In this document: positions 1 through 11,999 of the stretch, one piece after another | How positions within the stretch are numbered: the stretch's first letter is position 1 | Layout of the letters: every line of letters begins with the position of its first letter | Assembly (NCBI GenBank): GCA_900073065.1 | Contig: FJOG01000005.1 | Location: forward strand, 62,001-126,000 | DNA from: Phialocephala subalpina | Taxonomy: Eukaryota; Ascomycota; Leotiomycetes; Helotiales; Mollisiaceae | Direction of reading: 5' to 3' | Length of the DNA: 64,000 nucleotides | Position numbers and translations under genes: made by a program | The notes under the pieces: model-generated | What the model was told of the DNA's origin: nothing | What the model saw: the letters and a program-made list of their open reading frames with translations, nothing else | The model's database searches: none

Positions 1-426
1 TGCTCTTACTAATATCCATTTCACGGACTTGGGATGTCCCCGATAAACCTAGATGGGATGACCATGACGATGACCTAGCCTTATCGCCCACATCTCACCG
101 GCGCCCAAGCTACACACGACCTGCCATATCGAGCTTCGCCTACCGGGAAATCCGCAAAAGATGAATGAACCCCTCGCCATGCAAACCAGCATGCAAACCA
201 GGTCAATATCACCAGAAACTTCGCTGAGCTATGCATATGTAGCAAGGTGCCTGTTGATCGTCCAGTGCTGGTGCCTGTTTTTTTGGTCTTGGGAAGCACG
301 CACCATGGAAGCTGGTCCTTGGAGCTTGATGATGGTAGCACCCCACTTGAGCTCGAAAATATAAATAGGTAGGTATCCGTCATTGTTTTTCTCTTCCTCC
401 TCTTGTACCTCTCTCGCGTTGCGACC
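1..426. other. Upstream region of the carboxypeptidase gene
   Basis: No gene is supported here. Short open frames on both strands overlap without recognisable content. The 3' part is the promoter and 5' leader of the carboxypeptidase gene, with a TATA-like element about 60 bp before its start codon. The leader just before the ATG is C/T-rich. Confidence 0.5.
360..367 (+). promoter_or_regulatory. TATA-like element of the carboxypeptidase gene
   Basis: The octamer TATAAATA lies 60 bp upstream of the ATG at 427, in the usual range for fungal core promoters. Position and consensus are its only support. Confidence 0.4.
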
Positions 427-2394
427 ATGTTTTCTTCGTCGAGTTTGTTCCTGCTGTCTGCAGCGTCAGCTGTGGTCGCCCAATTCGTGCCGGCGCCAAC
501 AGACCTCATAAATGCTACTGGGTATATGGGCATTCCTGTCAGATACAAGGAAGTTCCTACTGGTATCTGCGAGCTCGATCCGAATGTCAAGAGTTATTCG
601 GGATATGTGGACGTGGCGGAGAACGAGCACATATTCTTTTGGTTTTTCGAAGCTCGAGATGTTGATCCCACAGAAGCTCCTCTTACCGTCTGGATCAATG
701 GCGGACCAGGATCGTCATCAATGATTGGGCTTTTCCAAGAACTTGGCCCTTGCGGAGTAGATTATGATGGGAATGTTTACTCGAATCCATATTCGTGGTC
801 GAATATCTCGAACATGATTTTCGTGGACCAGCCAACACAGGTATTTTTCAATTCTCACGTAAAGAAAGAACAATTGACTCACAAGCCTTCAGGTCGGCTT
901 CTCATACTCAATTCCAGTCAATGCCTACGTCGATTCAAATTCGGATACTATTGTCACGGTGCCGGATGCTACCTGCCCTGATTATGCGATCGATATGAAT
1001 ACTTGTGGGACTTACAGCTATCCCAACTTGACTTTGACGGCCAACACAACGGGGGCCGCAGCTCCCAATTTCTATAAGACTCTGCAAGGTTTCATGGGAG
1101 CTTTCAAGCAATACTCCCGACACGGCTTTCACTTTGCTACTGAAAGTTATGGGGGGCACTATGGACCTATTTTCAATGAGTACATTGAGGAGCAAAATGC
1201 GAAGAATATTTCCGGCGCTCACAAGATTTCCTTGGAGACTGTCATGATTGGAAACGGCTGGTATGATCCTTTGATCCAATACCAGGCCTATTTCAACTTC
1301 ACGTGAGTAACTGCTGGGTCCTCTCTCATCCCAATTTGGGCTAGACTTTTGAGCAAGAGGCGCCGAGACTGACATCTTCGAATAGTGTTTTCCCCGGAAA
1401 TACTTATGATTACGACCCATTTAATGCTAGCGTAAAAGCTCAAATGTACAACAATCTGTATGGTGCTGGAAATTGCGTTGATCAGATCAATGATTGTGCT
1501 GCGAGGGGCATCGACGAAATTTGTGCCGCAGCTGTAAGATTCCAGTCCCCTGATTCTGCAAGTCTAACTTCCAATAGGATGCTTTCTGTGCGAATCTTGT
1601 GGAGAATATCTACGACATCTATCTTGATCGAGACGAGTATGATGTTCGTGAGCTGAACGACGATCCATTCCCATACGGCTTCTTCGCGGACTATCTCAAT
1701 ACACCAGAAGTTCAAGCCGCCGTTGGTGCGTACCAGAATTATTCCGAGTCTTCAAACGCTGTCTACACTGCTTTCACTGCAACTGGAGACGACAACAGGG
1801 AATTTGGAACCGTTGAAGCAGTCAGGAAATTGGTTAGCCAGAACATTACCGTTATGCTTTACGCAGGTGATGCAGATTACAAGTAAGATTCAATATCCAG
1901 CTTATCTTAGAACTTTCGCTAACGCTTTCTAAAGTTGTAACTGGCTAGGTGGTCAAGTCGTGGCCCACGAAGTCGAAGCACCAGGATTCGAATGCGCAGG
2001 CTACACCAACCTCAGCACCTCCGACGACATCGTCCACGGCCAAGTCAAGCAAGCCGGAAAATTTTCCTTCGTCCGGATCTACGAATCCGGTCACGAAGTT
2101 CCATTTTACCAGCCCGTTGCGGCACTTGAGATTTTCGAGCGAGCTATCAACGGTAAAGATATTGCTACAGGCAAGGTTAAGCCAGATGCTGGGTATCTGA
2201 CGGAGGGGACGGCGGATAGTACATATAGAGAGGGGAATGGGACGATTCAGTTTGAGGCGTTGCCCGCTAATGCTACTTATAACTACACGCTGAATGGACC
2301 GAACCCGACGAAGAGGGATTTGACGAGTTTGTCTGGGTCCGCGGTGAAGAGAGGATCTAGTCTTTTGAGACTTGGGAAGAAATTTAAGCCTTGA
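427..2394 (+). CDS. Secreted serine carboxypeptidase (peptidase family S10)
   Basis: Predicted to release C-terminal amino acids from peptides in the secretory pathway or outside the cell. Five exons: 427-840, 893-1302, 1386-1533, 1578-1882 and 1935-2394. They sum to 1737 nt and encode 578 residues. The N-terminus [18 protein letters not shown] is a typical signal peptide. The S10 substrate-binding motif [10 protein letters not shown] is present. The nucleophile serine sits in ATESYGGHY, the catalytic Asp region is AGDADYNCNWLG across the last splice junction, and the catalytic His is in [11 protein letters not shown]. Several N-x-S/T sequons fit a secreted glycoprotein. The in-frame TTG at 403 is not needed, because the ATG at 427 begins the signal peptide. 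Substrate preference cannot be read from the sequence. Confidence 0.93.
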
Positions 2395-2944
2395 GATGTG
2401 AGAGGAATGTAGGTGAGAGGGAGATGATTTATGATTTATGATATTTCTCATAGCTACGAGGAGTATAAAAGTAATATCAATGATAATGGTTTAGAGATGC
2501 TTGCTTCTTTTCCGACTTTCAAGGCTCTTAAGTGAGACGGAAGAACTTGTGTTGTAGTACTAATCCTCGAGGGACATTATTGATTCAAGATATGCTCATC
2601 AAGACAAGCTTAATCCAATGTGTGGTTTCCATTCCAGAAACAGTAAAAAGGGGGCTCGCTTCTCGCCAATGCTTCAAGATCGGTTGGCTGCATTTGAAGC
2701 TTTTCAAGAAAGTCCAAAAACAATTGATTCACGACGACACGCTCTTTCAATTTTGATTCAATTGTAATAATGCTTCTTGGATCAAGTCTTCTGATACTTA
2801 AGTCCCATTCCAATTAAAAGCAAACCAATCGATCGACGTTGCGATCAAAATCTCTCTCCAAAGAGCTTCAGATCACGTGCACACACTATCAACAAATGCA
2901 CCGCGTCTGCAACCTCAGACCAAGCCACCTCCAACCACTCCTCC
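2395..2944. other. Intergenic, carboxypeptidase 3' end to CCL1 promoter
   Basis: Holds the 3' flank of the carboxypeptidase gene and the promoter of the cyclin gene. Short open frames lack recognisable content. No RNA gene or repeat was seen. Confidence 0.5.
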
Positions 2945-4210
2945 ATGGCACCAGAAAATGCCCTCACCTCCCCAAACATGAGCGCCATGTCCGAAGACGA
3001 ACGCTACAGAACCTCAACCCAATACCGTCTCTGGTCCTACACTCCTTCCTCCCTCCTCGCCCTCCGCACAACCACGAACCAGATTGCCGCCGACCGCGTC
3101 CGCGAAGCCGTTCGACGCATACGAGAAGCGCGGAACATCTCTTCTGCAGACACGAGTGAAGCTGAGAATGGACGTGCGAAGAGTGTAGGGATGGAGGGAT
3201 TGGTGAATGGAGGGGGAGAGGTAGATTGTTTGACTGTTGAGGAGGAGTTGAAGCTTGTGGAGTTTTATTGTAGGCAGACTATTCAGTTGGGGGATCATTT
3301 GAAGGTTCCTACTGATGTTAAGGTTTGTTTCCCACTTCCCTAACCTCCTTTTCTTTCCTTGGGAGAGGTTGAAGGGGGTTTGAGGCAAGATGCTAATGCT
3401 AAATAGGCAACGGCAGTCCAATACATAAAACGCTTCTACATCACTAACTCCCTCATGACCTACCACCCTACCGACATCCTAAAAACCGCCCTCTTCTTCG
3501 CCACCAAAACCGAAAACCACTACTTCCGCCTCACAAAATTCGCCGACGCAATCGGGAAAACTAAACCTGAAGATGTTCTCGCGTCCGAATTCCTGCTCAC
3601 TCAGGGTCTGCGGTTCACATTCGATGTACGACATCCGTTTAGAGCTTTAGAGGGAGCGGTTATGGAATTGCAAGCTTTGGCGAAGGGAAATGTTCCTGCT
3701 TTGCCCGGAGGGGGGGCGGTGGATGGACTGAGGGATATGGAGAGGAGAGTTAAGGGTGCGCATGGGGTGGCGAGGGAGTATTTGAAGACTAGTGCTGCGT
3801 TGACAGATGTTTATTTCCACTTCACACCAAGTCAAATCATGATGGCCGCCTTCCTCATCGCAGACAAAGAACTGGTAGAATGGTACATCGGCTCCAAATT
3901 CCCTCCTTCGCAAGAAGGAATGCAGGAAAAGGTTCTAGAGGTATTGGAGAAGTGCGCAGATATGTTGAGGACCGTAGCGCCGAATTCTGAACCAAGTGCG
4001 GCGGAGAAGAAAGAGTTGTCGGGGTTGGCGAAGAAGTTGAAGAAGTGTAGGAATCCGGAGAAGATGGATTTAGTGGCGCTGCAGAGGGCGAAGAGGGAGG
4101 GGGATGGAGAGGATGAGAAGATTGTTAAGAAGAGGAAGTTAGAGAGGGAGACTTCGAGCAAAGAGGCTGATGATTTGTTTGGGCCGGCGATTAAGAAGGA
4201 GCAAGTCTAA
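2945..4210 (+). CDS. CCL1: Cyclin H homologue of the TFIIH/CAK complex (CCL1)
   Basis: Regulatory cyclin partner of the CDK7/Kin28-type kinase in TFIIH, which phosphorylates the RNA polymerase II C-terminal domain in the nucleus. Two exons, 2945-3322 and 3407-4210, encode 393 residues. The N-terminal block YRTSTQYRLWSYTP and the cyclin-box block FYITNSLMTYHPTDILKTAL are characteristic of cyclin H/Mcs2/Ccl1. A second cyclin fold follows around residues 200-300. The C-terminal 80 residues are lysine- and glutamate-rich with basic KKRKLER-type stretches that may act in nuclear import. ATGs at 2981 and 2990 are possible alternative starts, because the conserved block begins just after them. The downstream gene converges on it. 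Confidence 0.92.
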
Positions 4211-4560
4211 GGGGCTTTGGTGGGATGGGAAAATTTGTGATTTAGCAAGGCGTCTGGGTTTACTTGCATATGGGTGGAGTTTGGGTGGGGAGGTAGTTTG
4301 TCAGAATATGACTACTGCTTTGATTTTGATTGCCTGCCTTTCTCACTCTTCAACTGCTACGCGTGTTGGGATTTCCAAGGAGATGAAGGTTGAATTTGAG
4401 GTTGGAGCTCTTGGTAAGTGTGCCCCAATACCGGCATAGACATTCTAATTTTTAAAATGCATTATAGGCACAACAACTCATCACATCGATTCGCAGATGA
4501 GGATCAAGGGACAGGCACGGAACTTAGACATCTAATTTGACTTTTCACAGTTACACCACT
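4211..4560. other. Intergenic between convergent genes
   Basis: Contains the 3' flanks of CCL1 and of the small unknown gene on the other strand. No gene is supported. Confidence 0.5.
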
Positions 4561-5148
4561 CTACGCCCTCTCAGAAGCCACCTGCTCAGCACTAACAGGT
4601 TCCCTCTCCTCCACCCCCGGAACATTCTGTCTTGCCTCCTGCGTCCCACTCTTCCCCTTCGTCCCAACCGGGAAATCAGTATCTAAACCCCTCTCCCTAA
4701 AACTATCGTTCTGATCAGCACCCACCCCCGCCAACCCATTCTTCTCCTTCCTCCCATCACCTCGCAACTCATTACTCGTCTGTCCACTTCCAGGGTGTCC
4801 ATACCCAGTATGAACATCCACACTAGTCGCTCCTCCAATCGTATCTTCAGCCTTAGTCCATGTCTCTTTTGAGATGTGGGGATTCATGGCTTGGCCGGGG
4901 ATTTCATTTTGGGTTTGTGGTTCGAAGGTGCGGGATGAGGGGGCGGTGCCAGCGGGGATGGTTTCGGCGTGGAATTCTGGGGCGGCGTCGTTGCCTACTT
5001 TTGTGCCGGGGGCGTGCTACGAAAGGTTAGCAAAGCTGAAAGTGATGGAAGAGATGTGAGGGAAGCTTACTCCCTTCGTAGTGAGAGGTTCAGAACGAGG
5101 AACGCTGCTGTGGAATTCTCCTTGGACTGCTTTTGAGTTTTGTGACAT
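4561..5148 (-). CDS. Small hydrophilic protein of unknown function
   Basis: Two exons on the minus strand, 5148-5071 and 5016-4561, encode 177 residues. The intron has a clean gtaagc donor and ttcgtag acceptor. I do not recognise a named domain. The protein starts MSQNSKAVQGEFHSSVPRSE and is polar throughout, rich in G, E, T and S, with no membrane segment and no signal peptide. This suggests an intrinsically disordered, soluble protein. The intact intron, the phase-consistent exons and the absence of stops support a real gene. The C-terminal exon contains repeated acidic and glycine-rich segments. Function is unknown. Confidence 0.75.
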
Positions 5149-5693
5149 TTTGACTGATTGAAGAAGCTTGGTGGATTTGATGAATAGCAGTGTTTAAGAT
5201 ATAAAAAGGAAAGCTTTTTGACTCTTGAAAAATAAACTATAAACAGAGAGAGGCAACCTATGGGACTTCTATAGGTTGTCGTGTGCTCATACTTGGGCTG
5301 ACGTCAAAAGGGATGAGAAAGATGGTTACATCATTTGGAAAACATCGAACAATCGCCTTTGGAATAATCCACAATTAAGGCAAGGGTCATTGAGCATTTA
5401 GAAAATGATTGTCATGCCAAGAATTCTATCCAACGCTCGTTGGGTAATTGGGATGTATGAAGCAAACTCGAAAGGTTGGTTTGGTCGGTTCTGGTGGCGA
5501 GTGGAAAGGGGGGTCAAAGCCTCGCTCCAAGGCTGACACAACGCGGGTCTGGCCCTTTGGGTGTTCGTCCAATACACCAACACTGAAGCTTTTTGCAATG
5601 GGACAAGTTATGTACAATAATCAATACCATTATGGCGCTATGATTGTGTGTTTTTGTGTATGTGCTGTCTTCGTATCGATCCTTTCTTCCCAA
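5149..5693. other. Promoter of the small unknown gene and 3' flank of the promethin-like gene
   Basis: AT-rich just upstream of the minus-strand start at 5148, in the leader of the small gene. Open frames around 5400-5620 on both strands overlap each other and lack recognisable content. Nothing else was seen. Confidence 0.45.
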
Positions 5694-6235
5694 TCAAACA
5701 CCATTCTGAACCTCTCCCTTGAAGTCACCCTTCCCCTCACCCTTATCAACAACCAACTTCTTTCCATTCGGTAGTCCAACCTCTGACTGTCCTTTGATGC
5801 TGACCGGAATTCTATCGTACACCCATTTCGAGATCAAGAAGCTACTGATAGCCCAGACCCAGAAAACGAAAGCAAGAGAAACGGTTATGAACAGAGTCGG
5901 AACGAGCACAAGAAGCGCAACACCGATCCAGAAGAGTGAGAAGAGGAGTGCGCTGATGAGGGAGAGAAGGAGTGTTCCAAGGACGAAGGAGGCGAAGAGT
6001 GCGAGAGGTAGGAAGGAGAAGACGAGTTGTGCGACGACGAATGTCTGTCACAAGATTAGAATCTGACCACAGTAAGAGTGGGCAGAGAAAAACATACAAA
6101 TAGAAGTGGTTGCTCTTGAGCGAAGGTGCCAGCCTGATTCCAGTATCGCTCTCGGGTTTGAGGGCTAATGATGTAGCTATCGACCAGGCTTTGGACGTGT
6201 GCGAAGACACCTGAGGCGCGTTGTTGAACTGCCAT
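5694..6235 (-). CDS. Promethin/LDAF1-like membrane protein
   Basis: Two exons on the minus strand, 6235-6098 and 6044-5694, encode 162 residues. A soluble N-terminus of about 45 residues (MAVQQRASGVFAHVQSLVDS) is followed by a long hydrophobic stretch of four closely spaced segments. These include LLFTFVVAQLVFSFLPLALF, a segment running into LISALLFSLFWIGVALLVLV, and FITVSLAFVFWVWAISSFLI. A short charged tail follows. This layout matches the promethin family, whose animal member LDAF1 works with seipin at sites of lipid droplet formation in the ER. The match rests on architecture and composition, not on a catalytic motif. It shares a 476-bp divergent promoter with the dioxygenase gene. Confidence 0.65.
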
Positions 6236-6711
6236 TGCTTGACAAGTGCACAGAGTTCAAGTCAGAGTCAAATGGTATTGAACTGACGAAGTGACGAAAG
6301 CTGTTTGAAGCTTTTGTCGCATTATGGTGTGAGGAATCGGAATCAAGTTTATGAGCTCTGAGAGCTCTTGTGGGACGTTGCGGTACCATTGGATGACGTG
6401 CAGCTAGCATGTGGTGGTAAAGCAGCGTGGAGATGGATAACTCATCGTTATTGAAGCTTACAGCCCCCAATATGATGAGTAGATATTGATTATAGGAATG
6501 ATTGTAGTGGTTACAGCAATCTTATTGATTAATGCTTCAACCCTTTGTGCTGTCACTTTTGGAAGCAGTGCTGCTGCTCACGAAAATTTTATTGTTGTGC
6601 TTCTAGGCAGCTTAAAGCGGCATCCACCCCTGAGCCTCGGACTCGGTTAAGTGGGACGACTTTTGAACAGCTTCAAGTGAGCAACGTTGTCCCACTACCA
6701 GACCAAACACG
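6236..6711. promoter_or_regulatory. Divergent promoter between promethin-like and dioxygenase genes
   Basis: 476 bp separate two start codons pointing away from each other, at 6235 on minus and 6712 on plus, so both promoters must lie here. No specific factor site is claimed. Confidence 0.5.
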
Positions 6712-8575
6712 ATGAATGTGAGTTTTCGACGCGTCTATGGCGTCTCAAGACTTCTTCCAAGAATTTTCGCACGGCAGATAGCAACTACGTCTATTGCTTC
6801 AGAAGCAGCAACGATCGCCAGAGCTCGAAGCCAAACCGAGCAGGTGCACATCTCAGACCTCACAACTTCCCCTAAACATCAGGGAAAGATACACGAGCTC
6901 TTAGATCCACGTTATGAGGATGGAGGACTGTTGGAATTTGGCACAGCCTCTTGGGACAGGCATGACGAGAAAGGACTGCCAAGATGGGGAGCATGGGGGA
7001 TACCAATAAAGCTTCAGACTGCAAAGGGAGCTTCAAGTGTAACCACTGCGTAAGTGACATGTCTTCTCCGAAATGGATCTGTGCTAACAAGAAAAGGCCG
7101 AACTTCTGGCTAAGGTAACCTTCCTGCCCAAAATCCCCATCACGTGGCTGACCACAGCAAAGGGACAATTGCCGTTGTGAGAGTTGTGTCAACCAGGACA
7201 CTATGCAGAGAGCATTTGACACTTTTTCGGTACCTTGCCTTGCCTCTAAGAGATATCGTTACTGATTGCATCAGGTTCCCGCGGATATCATGCCAGCAGA
7301 GGTAGCCACAGAGACAGATGGTCTGAAAGTAACATGTCTGCAGCTTGCCCCAAGTTCTAGTTTCTTACTGACTTTATAGGGGCCGGAGATGGGCACGTCA
7401 GCAAATATGCTTGGGACTGGCTTGTGAAGCATAAAAGTCATAGTCTATATGGTCACCATCCAAAGATGCCCATGATGGAGTAAGTATCTTTGAACGTTTT
7501 AAAGGTGATACGCTCACACCGCATAAGTCGTTTTTACTGGGGCTCCAAAATTGTCTCAAGGCCGCCGACAGTTCAGTATGACGAGATCATGGCTAGTGAC
7601 AAAGGTGTTGGGAAATGGACAGAGAAGATTGTAAGCTCATTGACCCCCGTTCTCAGCCACGGCTAACTCGAGATCTACCAGCGGCGCTACGGCTTCTGCT
7701 ATGTTGACGGCTGCCCAGTCTCTCCAGAGAAGACGCAAGAGCTCCTCGAGCGCATTGCGTTCATCCGTGTCACCCACTACGGTAACATCCACTCCGATTA
7801 TGTCATGGTCGCCCATTCTGACATCCTCAGGCGGATTCTACGACTTCACGGCAGATCTCACAATGAAGGATACAGCTTACACTAACCTTGCTCTACCTGC
7901 TCATACAGACACAACCTACTTCACCGACCCCGCCGGCCTCCAAATGTTCCACCTTCTCTCGCACACGGACGGAGAAGGCGGCGCTTCTCTACTCGTCGAC
8001 GGCCACAAAGCTGCTCGAACCCTCTCGAAAGAATCTAAATCTGCATACGACATCCTTTGTCAGACCCCTATAAGCTGGCATGCAAGCGGCAATGAAGGTA
8101 TCACCATCACTCCAGCGAAGAAAATGCCCGTGTTGAATATCGGCCATGGGGTAAACAACACTGTAACGCAGGTCAGGTGGAACAATGATGATAGGGGTGT
8201 CGTTAGTTTGAATGGCGAGCATGGGGTGAGTGCCGAGAGGTGGTATGATGCGGCGAGGAAGTGGGATGCGATTTTGAAGAGGAAGGAGATGGAGTATTGG
8301 GCTCAATTGATACCTGGAAGGCCATTAAGTATGTGTTCTTATTCAAAAATAGGAGTTGGCTGACTGGTAATAGTTTTTGACAATTGGAGGGTTCTGCATG
8401 GCAGATCTGCTTTCACGGGAAAGAGGAGAATTTGTGGCGGCTACAGTGAGTACTTTTCTATGTAGGAGTGATTGTAAGAAAGTTACTGACATGGGCAGTC
8501 AACCACGATGACTATATCTCAAGGTGGTGGAACACGAACTATACCAGAGAAGAAATCTTGAAGCAGATCTTGTAA
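6712..8575 (+). CDS. Fe(II)/2-oxoglutarate dioxygenase of carnitine biosynthesis (gamma-butyrobetaine or trimethyllysine dioxygenase)
   Basis: Hydroxylates gamma-butyrobetaine or trimethyllysine, using 2-oxoglutarate, Fe(II) and oxygen. Ten exons: 6712-7049, 7097-7114, 7163-7229, 7275-7335, 7380-7479, 7528-7630, 7682-7781, 7831-8328, 8374-8445 and 8499-8575. They total 1434 nt and encode 477 residues. Exon 2 is only 18 nt. The N-terminal domain carries FWLRDNCRCESCVNQDT, the family's cysteine-rich zinc-site region. Iron ligands are the His and Asp of LPAHTDTTYF and the His of RVLHGRSAF, whose Arg fits the 2-oxoglutarate site. The basic, serine-rich N-terminus MNVSFRRVYGVSRLLPRIFA may be a mitochondrial presequence. 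The intron at 7336-7379 has a weak gtctgc donor, but it is needed to keep LKVTWAGDGH in frame. The sequence does not clearly separate the two enzyme activities. Confidence 0.9.
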
Positions 8576-9989
8576 TTTGAGATAGAGCATGAAAAGAAGA
8601 TGACACATGCTGCAGCAGCTAACCAAGCGGTGCTTTCAATCTCCCAGTCTTGCCTGGACTTTCTCGCCCCACCTTCTCTGAGTAAGGACGTTCGTTATCT
8701 GACCACATTCCATTGGTGCTTTCGGGTTGTCAAGAAGCAAGACGATATGAGCAAGGAACCGTTAGCCGGCTCTGCGTTTCCTTTGTCATCCTCGTTGTCA
8801 TGACAAATGTTGATGTCTCCAAGTTCCACGGTACCGATACTTGGGATCTGGCACGCTCACTCTACCTCCACGGCAGTATACGCGGGGGGACGACGACTCA
8901 ACACCTGTAAGCAGTAGACCTCCTCGAAATGGTCTGCGGGTGTCCCCTACGAACCTGGGATTGAGCAATACCTGCGTGCTATTGCAATAAGATCCCAGAG
9001 CTGAGATTGAGTCACAAACACGAGGTTATTGACGCGCTGAGAGAGCTTTGTCACCTCTCTCACGCTGAGACCTATCACGATCGACTAGAGCTTCCCTTAG
9101 AGCTCTACAAACACAGACGCGACGACGCTCTCTACGCCGATTCGATCGATTGGGGTGTGTAACGATAGAAGTACACTCGATCAACTCTCGAACACGATAT
9201 CACCGCTAATACGCGTGAACCTGTACTCACGCGTAGGCAACGATTTCCACGATTGTCTAAGGGGGCCTCCCAATAACGCCTTGAGGAGGATATACTCGAT
9301 CGAACACTACACACATACACATGCGAGGTTAGGGGCAGTGTAAGGGTATATGGTGGATGGTAGCTCACGCCGTATTAACGAGAGCTGTGGAAGAATAGAG
9401 AGGTACCACAGCTTGACTGGCTCCACGGCTGGGCAGCGGTCTCAAGCACGGTGTCTAAGCGAGGGATAGGATACCGTTTGAGGGATGGTTGGGATAAGAC
9501 GGGAGTGTGGGCTAGGGAATTGGGATGTATCTCATGCTAGAATAGTCTCTGGGTTACGGGCTATTAACTCACAAAAGGAGAGTCTGAGTTCTTTGTCACT
9601 GTATATTAGACGCCTCTACATAGCAGCCTAAGGCCGCTACACAGAGTATGGAATCCAAAAAACCCCCCACTATACGCTCAGCACATGCTTAACATATGTA
9701 AAGAAAGTACTAGACGCTAACCTAATCTATATAGTAGTCACGCATGGCTGAATATTTGCTGCTTTGGCTACCTCGCGGTACGACCTCGACGACAATCTCG
9801 ACACTTACCTACCACATCTCACAGTCACAACACCGCAAGGACGCGGATAGCTTCACCATTTGTCATCTTTGAATGCTCAGTCAGAACGGTGACCAATACT
9901 CGTGGAATAGCTGTGCGGGTATAAAGGTGGGTCTCGCAGCTATGCCGCACGGAGCAGGCACAACGTACTGACCTGCACGTAGAACATAT
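8576..9989. other. Gene-poor stretch after the dioxygenase gene
   Basis: No gene is supported. A 57-codon open stretch at about 8989-9162 on plus encodes a charged, protein-like segment containing LSHAETYHDRLELPLELYKH and then a stop. It has no neighbouring exon I can join to it, and it could be a gene remnant. The rest is full of stops on both strands. No tRNA or tandem repeat was seen. Confidence 0.4.
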
Positions 9990-11377
9990 TCGAGAATTGA
10001 ATGGAAAAAGAAACTTCCAATTGTCCCACCGCAATTGGAACATTGACATCTCGAGAAACTTGGCGACAATAGCTGCAAAATCATTTCCAAAGCACGATAT
10101 AGAGGCTGCCCGGGCATGGCTTCACGACCCACACAACGCCAAACCAGAGACATGGAGAGAAATGAAGCCACAAAACAGCAGGGGCGATAGGCTCGAGATT
10201 CATCGTCACAGTAACGGCCGTAAAACCGTAAGTAAAGCTGGGGTGATGTCCTTCCTGTATCGTAGTGTCTGATGACAATCTACAATCTTCCTAGGGTAAT
10301 TGCTGACTCTTCCGTCTTCTAGGAACAATATCCTCAAACACTACAGAACTGCGAGTAACGAGTCAGGCTTTGGACAGGCTTTGAGGGGAAGGCCATCGAC
10401 TGTCAAGGGGGAGCATATGAAAGTGGTCGCATTAAAGGCTGCAGAAATTATGTTTCGCGTTTCTACAGCAGAGTGGAAGGATGACATGTAAGATCAATTT
10501 TTCGGAGAACTATCCTTCGTGCTGCCGACCCGAAAATATACATTATCAGTAAACTAACTCCCGGGATTTCGACTATCAGGAGCGAATGGCTTGACTGGGC
10601 AGTAGAGTGGTACGCTCCTCGAGGCATTCATTCGTGGAAGAGGAGTCAGACACAAAAGGAAAACAAAGGACTAGGCCGAGGAACTTCGAGCTCAAGATCT
10701 TTGAGATCAAATAACCTACGTGGTGAGGGACATTCAACTCCAGCAGCAAATGTGAATGCTTCGCGGAACGATCCAGAGGAATTTGAGTCCGAACCGGATG
10801 TGCAAGTAGCATCTCGGGAGATACCTGAGGAAATCGAAGGCATTCTGCGTCAACGTCTGGTCGAAGATTTCGATGACCCAGGAAACGAGGTACATTCCGA
10901 ATCTCAAGCTTCGCCAGTGGGACTACATACGCCTCTGGAGGGGAGAGTGCAACTTAGGAGACACCAAATCCATAACTCGACCCCCTCAGAAATATTCTCA
11001 CCCTGAAGTCAAATGGTACTTATGAGCAACAAAGACAAATATATCGCGGCTATCCCACTCTCCTCAATTGTCCGCAAATTGGAGCTGTCTAAGGACGCAT
11101 ACTGCGCATCAGATATCTCGCTTCGTCGATTTAAGAAGCTCGTCAAAGTTCCCTCTTCGCGGATGCATGGCATGGATTGGTCTTGCCCTCGGAAGCAGAA
11201 GGGATGAAGATGGAATTGTACTCTGGAGGTAGGCAGATCAAGACCGAGGATGGCTTCTTGATGGCTGTTTGTTTGCAGAACACTACGCCAAGAGAGCAGA
11301 AACCAGACACGCCGACCATGCTGTATGTACTGGAGCGTCGAGAGAGAAATGGTCGACTGCCTGGCGATGTAGAGTAA
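9990..11377 (+). pseudogene. Unknown family X, copy 1 (plus strand, reading frame interrupted)
   Basis: Part of a family I cannot name. The N-terminal block has SFPKHDIEAARAWLHDP followed by ETW (WLHDP at 10117-10131). A middle block has ILKHYRTASNESGFG and later AVEWYAPRGIHSWKR. The linker is acidic. The C-terminal block has IPLSSI (11052-11069), then SLRRFKKLV, and GMKMELYSGGRQIKTEDGFL, ending at a stop at 11377. Each block reads open for 60-100 codons, but neighbouring blocks lie in different frames. Some joins have plausible introns (gtaagt at about 10229). The shift between the FKKLV block and the MELYSG block at about 11150-11190 has no obvious intron. Copies 2 and 3 share these blocks in the same order, which is the main evidence that this was a gene. 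No domain is recognised. Confidence 0.55.
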
Positions 11378-11999
11378 ATGACACACTGAGTTTCGGGCAA
11401 TGCCCCAGACTTCGAAGTACTTTAGGGTGGAATTCGAGAAGCGTTCGACGAGAACTTCGACGTGAGAGCTCTCTTAAGTCCTCGAAGGTTTGATTAAAAG
11501 GTTACCTTCTAATGTCCCGTGCTGCACTGGACTTTGTCACCTGCTCTGGTGTGTTGCTTCTTTCTGACAACGCGACCGTGTTTGCTCTGCCGAGTCTGTC
11601 TCTGCCAACTTTGCCAAGATGAGTTTCAAGTTCTTACATTATAGTTTAAACCGTCTCTAAATTGACTTTCGCTAGCAGTAACCCCATACCAGAAACACTC
11701 CAGCAATCAGAGAGATCATCAAAGCTGCAGCTGAAAAGATATTAGCCTCGGGAGTAGGCACATTACAATCGCCGTAGGCGTCCCTGGATACTAAAGTCTC
11801 GACTCCGTGGGAAGATAAGTGAGTACCTTCCTCGCCTTCCCGTTTGATTCAACGCAAGCGAATAGGACATGAACGACCACAGCACCCATGAAATTGACCG
11901 AATAGACTTCAACACGCAAATGGGAGCGTCGTTGACAGCCATGGAAAGTGAGTTTTCCTTCCGAGCCAGGCAGGGTGATATGAATTGACATTGGCAAAG
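11378..11999. other. Spacer between family X copies 1 and 2
   Basis: No gene is supported. The stretch separates two related decayed copies. No terminal repeats or target-site duplications were found by eye. Confidence 0.4.

Noticed and set aside
403..426. N-terminal extension of the carboxypeptidase from an upstream TTG
   Set aside because: The ATG at 427 starts a textbook signal peptide and TTG starts are not expected for this nuclear gene.
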